This document shows positions 31,509-36,870 of a DNA stretch of 36,870 bases, one piece after another. The notes below the pieces were generated by a model that was given only the letters and a program-made list of their open reading frames with translations, was not told the origin of the DNA and did no database searches. This DNA is from Candidatus Saccharimonadota bacterium (lineage in GTDB: Bacteria > Patescibacteriota > Saccharimonadia > Saccharimonadales > Saccharimonadaceae), in NCBI GenBank assembly GCA_017513905.1, contig JAFWMR010000020.1:1-36870 (forward strand), read 5' to 3'. Every line of letters begins with the position of its first letter. Position 1 is the stretch's first letter. Position numbers and translations under genes: made by a program.

Positions 31509-33104
31509 TTATTTTACAACGATTAGTGAATCTCGCCAAGAGGTTGGCGGATTTTCTAATCCAAGCAAAGTCGTAATAGTTGCCGCAACATTGGAAAGCC
31601 CTTCGTCTTTAATGCCGGAGTTCTCTCTATAGTGGTCGCGATTCTTTGTATTGTCGTAAAAAATGCATGGAACGAGATTTGTAGTGTGCGATGTCTTCGG
31701 TTTGCCATCCTTGTCCAATATTTCTTCTATGTTGCCATGGTCGGCGGTAACAATCATCATCCCGCCAAGTTCATCGACTTTTTTTGCAATGCGAGCGAGT
31801 TGAATATCGATGGATTCCATAGCTGTAATGCCAGGCTCGATTTCTGCGAAGTGCCCAACCATGTCGCCGCCTGGGAAATTAAGACGAACAAATTTATATT
31901 TTTCGAGGTTATCCAGCACAACATCAGTGATCTCAGCGCATTTCATCCAGGGACGAGTATCGAATGGGAGCGTGTCGGAATCGATTTTGATGTGATCTTC
32001 GCCCGGAGCTTTATCATAGCTGTTGCCGTTGAAATAATACGTAATGTGTCCAAACTTTACGGTTTCAGAAACCGCTAGTTGGGTAATATTGTTCTGACCA
32101 AGGAATGTATTAAGTGGATCATGGATCGTAACTGGTGGGACAAGTTGGAGCTCTGGAACATGTGTATCGGAATTATATTCGGTCATGCCGGCAAAAACAA
32201 CGTCTTCTGGGCGATAATCGCCGCGATCAAAATATGGAAAATCGATATATGTAAATGCCTGCGAAATCTCGATGGCACGATCGGCACGAAAGTCGTAGTA
32301 AATAAAGCTGTCACCTTTTTGCACTGGACCGACGGGGTGATTTTGAGCATCAACAATGATGAATGGTGGAAGATATTGGTCTTGAACTTCTGGGTCATGC
32401 GTGCGGAGAGATTCTATGCCTTCGACCGCAGAATGAAACTGATGTTCTGCCACGCCATGGAACATATCCCATCCACGTTTAACCATTTGCCAGTCATTCT
32501 CGTAACGATCGCTAACTACAACCATGCGACCACCACCGCTTGCGATTTTATAGTCACGGCCTTGTAAAAGAAATGGCTTTAGAAATGATTCAAGGCGAAC
32601 AATGTATTTTGGTTCACTTTGCGGCGGGACATCACGGCCGTCGAAAACAAGATGAACTCGTATTTTCTTAATACCAAGCGTGTTGGCCATGATGATCATT
32701 TTTTCTAGATGTGCTATATTTGCATGAATGTTGCCGTCAGAAAAAATGCCAGAAAAATGTAATGCGGAATCGTTCTTTAAACAATTATCAATGGCTTCTT
32801 TCCAGGCGCGTGATTCCCAAATATTCCCAGTTGAAAATGCGTCTTCAACGCCAGCAATCCCTTGCTTGATAATCTGACCTGAACCTAGGGCGTTGTGCCC
32901 GACTTCGCTATTGCCCATGTCGCCAGGCAGAATGCCAACGGCTTCTCCAGAGGCTCTTAGCGGAATATTTAAATATTCTTTCGAGATACGATCGAGGAAT
33001 TCGGTATGAGCTAAACTGACGGCGTTACCCGGACCATCAGGCGCAATGCCGACACCATCCATAACCGCAAGAACAATTGGCCCATCAAAATGCAATTTAT
33101 TCAT
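31509..33104 (-). CDS. gpmI: 2,3-bisphosphoglycerate-independent phosphoglycerate mutase
   Basis: 531 residues from ATG 33104. Interconverts 3- and 2-phosphoglycerate using two Mn ions. Seen: LAVMDGVGIAPDGPGNAV (Asp metal ligand), PGDMGNSEVGHNALGSG with the nucleophilic Ser, VHLVFDGRDVPPQS, and the C-terminal metal site VGHFAE...TADHGNIEEI with HTTNLVPCI. Length is typical for GpmI. An upstream start at 33179 overlaps the aguA terminator and is rejected; ATG 33104 lies 6 bases after TGTTATAAT. It heads the gpmI-galU-radA-ruvC unit. Confidence 0.96.
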   Translation of the reverse strand: MNKLHFDGPIVLAVMDGVGIAPDGPGNAVSLAHTEFLDRISKEYLNIPLRASGEAVGILPGDMGNSEVGHNALGSGQIIKQGIAGVEDAFSTGNIWESRAWKEAIDNCLKNDSALHFSGIFSDGNIHANIAHLEKMIIMANTLGIKKIRVHLVFDGRDVPPQSEPKYIVRLESFLKPFLLQGRDYKIASGGGRMVVVSDRYENDWQMVKRGWDMFHGVAEHQFHSAVEGIESLRTHDPEVQDQYLPPFIIVDAQNHPVGPVQKGDSFIYYDFRADRAIEISQAFTYIDFPYFDRGDYRPEDVVFAGMTEYNSDTHVPELQLVPPVTIHDPLNTFLGQNNITQLAVSETVKFGHITYYFNGNSYDKAPGEDHIKIDSDTLPFDTRPWMKCAEITDVVLDNLEKYKFVRLNFPGGDMVGHFAEIEPGITAMESIDIQLARIAKKVDELGGMMIVTADHGNIEEILDKDGKPKTSHTTNLVPCIFYDNTKNRDHYRENSGIKDEGLSNVAATITTLLGLENPPTSWRDSLIVVK

Positions 33105-33110
33105 AAGCTT

Positions 33111-33119
33111 ATTATAACA
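33111..33119 (-). promoter_or_regulatory. Extended -10 promoter of gpmI (leaderless)
   Basis: TGTTATAAT ends 6 bases before ATG 33104. The TG touches the T run of the aguA terminator, so the -35 region falls inside the terminator hairpin. Confidence 0.7.
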
Positions 33120-33144
33120 AAAAACTCCCCGTGTGGGGAGTTTT
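33117..33144 (-). terminator. Terminator of the agmatine deiminase operon
   Basis: Minus strand AAAACTCCCC-ACAC-GGGGAGTTTT with a T run, 5 bases after the aguA stop. It is a perfect 10-bp stem with a four-base loop. It closes the operon directly after aguA, leaving no room for a carbamate kinase gene. Confidence 0.92.
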
Positions 33145-33148
33145 CGTT

Positions 33149-34246
33149 TTAGGCTTTTGGAACTTGCTGTGTGATGCAATGAATGTTGCCACCACCGAGC
33201 AAAATTTCACGAGCATAGACTGTTTCAATGGTCTTGTCCGGGAAACAATCCTGGAGGATATTGATTGCAGCTTGATCGTGCTCGTCGTTGAAAATCGGTA
33301 AGATTACGGCACCGTTGCAGTTATAATAATTTATATAACTTGCGGGTAAACGATCGCCTTCGTTACGTGGGAATGTGCCATCGACGATATCAACACCTTC
33401 GGACTCTTCCTTAGTGATAGTAATCGGATTCGGAACGTGAATTTTGATTACTTCAAGCTTGCGGCCCTTAGCATCAGTGACGGACTCTAGATATTCGAGA
33501 TCTTTTACACTACGTTCGTGCTGTGGGTCCTCTTCATTATCTTCCCAGGCGAGAACGACTTTACCTGGCGCAACAAATTGACAAATATTATCAACGTGGC
33601 CGTTAGTATCTTCATCTTTATATACGCCGTATGGAATCCAAAGAACTTTTTCACCACCGCAATAGTCGAGAAGATACTTTTCGATTTCTTCTTTGGAAAG
33701 ATCCGGGTTGCGGCCTTTGTCTAGACAGGTTTCTTCCGTGACGAGAAGTGTGCCTTCGCCATCACTATGGACGGAGCCACCTTCTAGTACGAAGTCATCT
33801 GTGCGATAGCGATCGACACCTTCAATGGCACAAACTTTGGCTGCGATTTGGTCATCAAAATCCCATGGGAAATAGATGCCATTCACGAGGCCACCATAGC
33901 CATTGAATTTCCAATCAACCGCGCGAAGCTCACCTTTGCCATTTATGATGAATGTAGGGCCCGTGTCACGGATCCATGAATCATTGTTGGATATTTCTAC
34001 AACGTGAACATTTTCCAGATTCATGCCGAGAACATGTGCGTATTGAGATTCGTTAACACCTAGAACTACTGGCTCATGTTTAGCAATAGCTTTAATAACT
34101 TCAACGAATGCTTTTTGCGCAGGCTTGGCCCCACCCCGCCAGTTGTCGGGGCGTTCTGGCCAAAGCAGATACGTTGCTACATGCTCGGAAAGCTCCGATG
34201 GCATGTAGAAGCCGTCTTGTTTGGGAGTACTATCTGTGATGCGCAC
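33149..34246 (-). CDS. aguA: Agmatine deiminase
   Basis: Hydrolyses agmatine to N-carbamoylputrescine and ammonia. 365 residues if started at GTG 34246, the same length I know for the Enterococcus enzyme. Seen: STPKQDGFYMP and LLWPERPDNWRGGAKPAQ (substrate region), NNDSWIRDTGPTF, DDFVLEGGSVHSDGEG (guanidine-binding acids), TNGHVDNI with the catalytic His, and the terminal GGGNIHCITQQ with the nucleophilic Cys at position 357. The frame is open to GTG 34285, but that start lacks a ribosome site, while GTG 34246 has AAAGG 9 bases upstream. Either way the start overlaps the end of the antiporter gene, so the two are coupled. Confidence 0.93.
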   Translation of the reverse strand: MRITDSTPKQDGFYMPSELSEHVATYLLWPERPDNWRGGAKPAQKAFVEVIKAIAKHEPVVLGVNESQYAHVLGMNLENVHVVEISNNDSWIRDTGPTFIINGKGELRAVDWKFNGYGGLVNGIYFPWDFDDQIAAKVCAIEGVDRYRTDDFVLEGGSVHSDGEGTLLVTEETCLDKGRNPDLSKEEIEKYLLDYCGGEKVLWIPYGVYKDEDTNGHVDNICQFVAPGKVVLAWEDNEEDPQHERSVKDLEYLESVTDAKGRKLEVIKIHVPNPITITKEESEGVDIVDGTFPRNEGDRLPASYINYYNCNGAVILPIFNDEHDQAAINILQDCFPDKTIETVYAREILLGGGNIHCITQQVPKA

Positions 34247-35684
34247 GGCGGACAGCCTTTCTTGCTTCTTCTTTCTTGCCGGCACGGAAGACGAGGACTT
34301 CGCCTAAGATGACGCAGACAAGAGAGCTAATGATAAGTATCTTATTGTCAAGGATGGCTTCCATATCGAACTCTGGAATAAGCGTAAAGAATAGCGAGAT
34401 GACAAGCATGATGACTGGAATGATTCCCATGAGCGCAATTTTACCAGCGCCACCTTTAATCCAGTAGCCTTTCTTTTCTTGAATGCCTTTTTTATGGAGC
34501 TTCATAAAGGCGAAGAACATTGGAATGTAGCCAATGAGTAGGCAGAATAGCGATAGATCGAAGAACGCCCAGAACATATTCGTGAGCTCTTCGGCTTCTG
34601 GGAAGCAGTAAGCAAGAATGATGCCAGCTACCGCAAGAATACCAGCAACAACAGATGTCCAAATGGAAACCATGTAAGGCACGCCGTCTTTGTTGGTCTT
34701 GGTCCAGGACTTCGGGAAAATGCCATCTTTAGCTGCGTAAGCAGTAACGGAGTACACGCCGAATTGCCAAGAAGAAATGTTGGCAATAAGGGTATAGAGG
34801 AAGAGGCAGGCGACAACTGTCACGATGGCGCTGATGACTTCGGCAGAGAGGCCGACCGTTTCAAGAAGGATTTGATAGGAATCAAGCAAACCAGAATTGG
34901 TTGCAATTTCTTCGACAGGAACAGCAACGCCGATGCCGAAGCTTGGCAAGATGTAAAAAAGAGCGATCAAAACGCCACCAAGAATAATAGCTTGTGGAAT
35001 TTGTTTCTTTGGATTATCCATGTCGTCAACGAATGTACCGACAACCTCGAAGCCTAACATATTGAAAATAATAAGCGAAACGAAGCTGATGCCAGTCCAA
35101 TCAATTCCGCCACCTTCGGCAAGAAGAGGGACGAAATCGTGCCATGACTCAATTGGATTAGCGGTGCCATGTTTAATAAACACGTAAATACCGACGACGC
35201 CAATGCCGGCAAGGATGAGGAACTTCACAATCGCACCAAGGTTGGCAACCCATGCAGATTGAGAAATACGGAGCGATCCCAAGAAGGTTACGAGAACGAT
35301 GTAACCGACTTGGATAAGGAGCGCCGTAACGAGAGTAACCTCAATGCCAAAGGCAGTCATTATGAGAGTCGTAGCAAGGTCGGCTAAGGATGCGATCCAT
35401 AGTGGGAAGTTAACCCAGTAGAACCAAGCAACACGGCCAGCCCATTTTTTGCCAAGGGCTTTCTTTACCCAGGTATACATGCCACCTTCAGATGGATATT
35501 GTGTACCCAGCTCGGCAGATATTAATGCGTAGGGGATAAAGAAGCCGAGAATCATAATTATCCACCACGCGTACTGACTGTTTCCTATCGCTGCAGTCGG
35601 TGCGACGGCGTCGGCGACAAGGATAATACAGACTGTAGCGAGTACGGCGCTGAACAGCCTGAACTTTGGCTTTTTAGCTGGCAT
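34230..35684 (-). CDS. APC-family agmatine/putrescine antiporter (AguD-like)
   Basis: 484 residues, about 12 transmembrane helices, in the amino acid-polyamine-organocation superfamily, glutamate/GABA-antiporter-like branch. Seen: the first helix with ADAVAPTAAIGNSQYAWW, then YPSEGGMYTWVKKALGKKWAG, which follows the E/PxGGxYxW signature. The substrate is inferred from context: it sits between putrescine carbamoyltransferase and agmatine deiminase, exactly where the agmatine:putrescine exchanger is found in the agmatine operons of enterococci and streptococci. The C-terminus is a basic tail. AGGAGGG lies 8 bases before the ATG, which shares a base with the ptcA stop codon (TAATG). Confidence 0.85.
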   Translation of the reverse strand: MPAKKPKFRLFSAVLATVCIILVADAVAPTAAIGNSQYAWWIIMILGFFIPYALISAELGTQYPSEGGMYTWVKKALGKKWAGRVAWFYWVNFPLWIASLADLATTLIMTAFGIEVTLVTALLIQVGYIVLVTFLGSLRISQSAWVANLGAIVKFLILAGIGVVGIYVFIKHGTANPIESWHDFVPLLAEGGGIDWTGISFVSLIIFNMLGFEVVGTFVDDMDNPKKQIPQAIILGGVLIALFYILPSFGIGVAVPVEEIATNSGLLDSYQILLETVGLSAEVISAIVTVVACLFLYTLIANISSWQFGVYSVTAYAAKDGIFPKSWTKTNKDGVPYMVSIWTSVVAGILAVAGIILAYCFPEAEELTNMFWAFFDLSLFCLLIGYIPMFFAFMKLHKKGIQEKKGYWIKGGAGKIALMGIIPVIMLVISLFFTLIPEFDMEAILDNKILIISSLVCVILGEVLVFRAGKKEEARKAVRRAHHR

Positions 35685-36703
35685 TAGTTGCCCTCCTTTT
35701 GTTGTTTAATATAGTCAAGCGTTTCCTGTGCTTTCTTGCCAAAATAAAGCACGAGGGCACGCTGAGCGGTCAAGCGGTTCTCCGCTTGGTCGAAGCAAAT
35801 TGAGTTTGGACCGTCCATGACGGAGTCGGTCACTTCTTCGTTACGGTTCGCTGGCAGACAATGCATAAACTTGCAATCAGGGTTTTCTGTAGCAGCCATT
35901 AATTCGTCATTGACTTGAAATGTTGGGTAGAAATCTTGCATGTAGACTTCTTTCGGTGTTTCTTTGTCGTAAAGACCATACCAAACGTCTGTATAGACGA
36001 AGTCGGCGCCTTTTAGACAATTGCGGTCGGAAGTAAATTCGACGGAACCGCCATATTTCTCGACATTATTACGCCCAATTTTGCGATAATTTTCATCGAG
36101 CAATTTGTGGTCTGGGCCGTAGTGGACAAAATTCATACCTAACTTAGTCGTAATCATCATGAGACTGGCGCAAACTTGTGTGCAGTCTCCAACGAAGACA
36201 ACTTTGACATCGTTCCATTTCTTTTCTGGTGAGAGATTATCAAGAATGGTGATGATGTCGCCCATTTCTTGTGTTGGATGATTGTAGTCGGACATGCCGT
36301 TAATCACTGGAATATCAGCATATTTCGCAAGGGCTTCAATTGATGAATGTCGATCTACGCGAGCCATGGCCATATCGCACATACGACCAAAGACACGTGC
36401 GGTGTCTTCGATTGTTTCATGTGCACCAAGCTGAATTGCGCCCGGAGCTAAATTAAGCGCGTGCCCACCAAGTTGTGACATTGCGACTTCAAACGAGACG
36501 CGCGTGCGCGTGGATTTTTGCTCGAAGAGCATCGCGAGATTTTTATGATACATTGTGTCGAGAATCCCACCCGACTTAATATAGTCACGCACGATAACGC
36601 CGGTTTTGACAATGTCGAGAATCTCGTCTTGATCAAAATCAGTCGTGTCGATATAGTCCTTATGGCTAGGGACAGCATGACTCAATTGATATAGGTCTTC
36701 CAT
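35684..36703 (-). CDS. ptcA: Putrescine carbamoyltransferase
   Basis: Phosphorolyses carbamoylputrescine to putrescine and carbamoyl phosphate. 339 residues in the ornithine/aspartate carbamoyltransferase fold. Carbamoyl phosphate site: QKSTRTRVSFE, HPTQEMGD and the terminal FMHCLPANR. The second-substrate region has TDVWYGLYDKE in place of the SMG loop of ornithine enzymes, and MARVDRHSSIEALA with INGMSDYNHPTQ, which follow the Enterococcus putrescine enzyme closely as I recall it. Ornithine transcarbamylase is the alternative, but the aguA context and the WYGLY segment favour putrescine. It heads the operon. TATAAT lies 7 bases before the ATG, so it is leaderless. Confidence 0.9.
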   Translation of the reverse strand: MEDLYQLSHAVPSHKDYIDTTDFDQDEILDIVKTGVIVRDYIKSGGILDTMYHKNLAMLFEQKSTRTRVSFEVAMSQLGGHALNLAPGAIQLGAHETIEDTARVFGRMCDMAMARVDRHSSIEALAKYADIPVINGMSDYNHPTQEMGDIITILDNLSPEKKWNDVKVVFVGDCTQVCASLMMITTKLGMNFVHYGPDHKLLDENYRKIGRNNVEKYGGSVEFTSDRNCLKGADFVYTDVWYGLYDKETPKEVYMQDFYPTFQVNDELMAATENPDCKFMHCLPANRNEEVTDSVMDGPNSICFDQAENRLTAQRALVLYFGKKAQETLDYIKQQKEGN

Positions 36704-36710
36704 GGTATTA

Positions 36711-36716
36711 ATTATA
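36711..36716 (-). promoter_or_regulatory. -10 box of the agmatine deiminase operon
   Basis: TATAAT on the minus strand, 7 bases before ATG 36703. It has no TG and sits in an AT-rich run. No operator or catabolite-repression-like palindrome is obvious. Confidence 0.5.
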
Positions 36717-36778
36717 TATTAATTTTGATATAACCACAAGCGAAATGATAGTGTGAAGCCCTACATATAAAAACCGCT

Positions 36779-36800
36779 TAGCATATGATTAGAGATGCTA
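36779..36800 (-). other. Hairpin with T run upstream of ptcA
   Basis: TAGCAT / ATGCTA six-base stem with a ten-base loop, followed on the minus strand by AGCGG and five T. It may be the terminator of an upstream unit or part of a short RNA; two further TATAAT boxes lie at 36804-36809 and 36829-36834. The 167 bases upstream of ptcA hold no gene that I can support. Confidence 0.3.
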
Positions 36801-36870
36801 TGTATTATAGAAGACAGTTCGTACTTGTATTATAGCGACGAATTAGACTATCTGGATGACTAATAGGTAG

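Noticed and set aside
32079-32567. 162-residue plus-strand open frame opposite gpmI
   Set aside because: It is antisense to conserved gpmI sequence, and the translation looks random (many Cys, Trp and Ile).
35684-36703. Ornithine transcarbamylase (arginine pathway)
   Set aside because: The WYGLY segment replaces the SMG loop, and the neighbours are agmatine deiminase and an APC antiporter, not arcA or arg genes. It remains the second choice.

Overview
The window looks like part of a chromosome from a Patescibacteria (CPR) bacterium, most likely a Saccharibacteria (TM7)-type host-associated organism. This is inferred from gene content (a giant VaFE/T-Q-domain surface protein, an RNase HII-YraN fusion, a eukaryote-type phosphomannomutase-like HAD protein, a DUF2207 protein with a poly-Gly-Trp tail, a MurJ/FtsH/RuvAC/RadA core) and tight packing. 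No rRNA or marker phylogeny is present to prove it. TGA is used as an ordinary stop (rnhB-yraN, the giant surface gene), so the recoded-UGA CPR lineages (Gracilibacteria/Absconditabacteria) are excluded. Nearly every gene is on the minus strand; the exceptions are a tRNA-Ser, comEC and a phoH-like gene.

Layout, left to right. 1-240: 5' part of a secreted protein gene. 414-1638: a decayed tyrosine phosphatase gene with three visible lesions. 1677-4491: a Pro/Ala-rich tail-anchored protein overlapping tpiA, a phosphomannomutase-like HAD protein and a type IV prepilin. 4538-4623: tRNA-Ser(UGA) with its own promoter and terminator. 4818-8124: a DsbA-like thiol oxidoreductase, a DUF4190-type membrane protein, a beta-propeller surface protein and a 30-residue basic peptide gene. 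8286-14128: murJ, a small membrane protein, aspS and ftsH. 14158-15528: comEC (membrane part only), divergent from ftsH. 15530-21430: a 1966-residue surface stalk protein. 21576-23057: phoH-like. 23098-25954: rnhB-yraN fusion, an Ig-like plus serine-hydrolase protein, rplS. 26030-33104: DUF2207, ruvA, ruvC, radA, galU, gpmI. 33149-36703: an agmatine deiminase operon (ptcA, antiporter, aguA) without carbamate kinase. There is no gene-free stretch over 300 bases.

How the genes fit together. tpiA, gpmI and galU serve glycolysis and nucleotide-sugar supply. The ptcA-aguD-aguA set would convert agmatine to putrescine plus carbamoyl phosphate, which yields ATP if a carbamate kinase exists elsewhere. 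The prepilin and ComEC belong to type IV pilus/DNA uptake. The thiol oxidoreductase may form the paired cysteines seen within modules of the surface stalk protein.

The most striking pattern is regulatory. At about a dozen transcription-unit starts an extended -10 box (TGnTATAAT) lies 6-7 bases before the ATG, so the mRNA should start at or within a base or two of the start codon (leaderless), with no Shine-Dalgarno sequence. Genes inside operons instead carry clear AGGAGG-type sites. The other main leads are a stalk protein whose Thr-Gln ester-bond residues are kept in seven repeats but lost in the two N-terminal ones, and an agmatine pathway in a reduced-genome bacterium.
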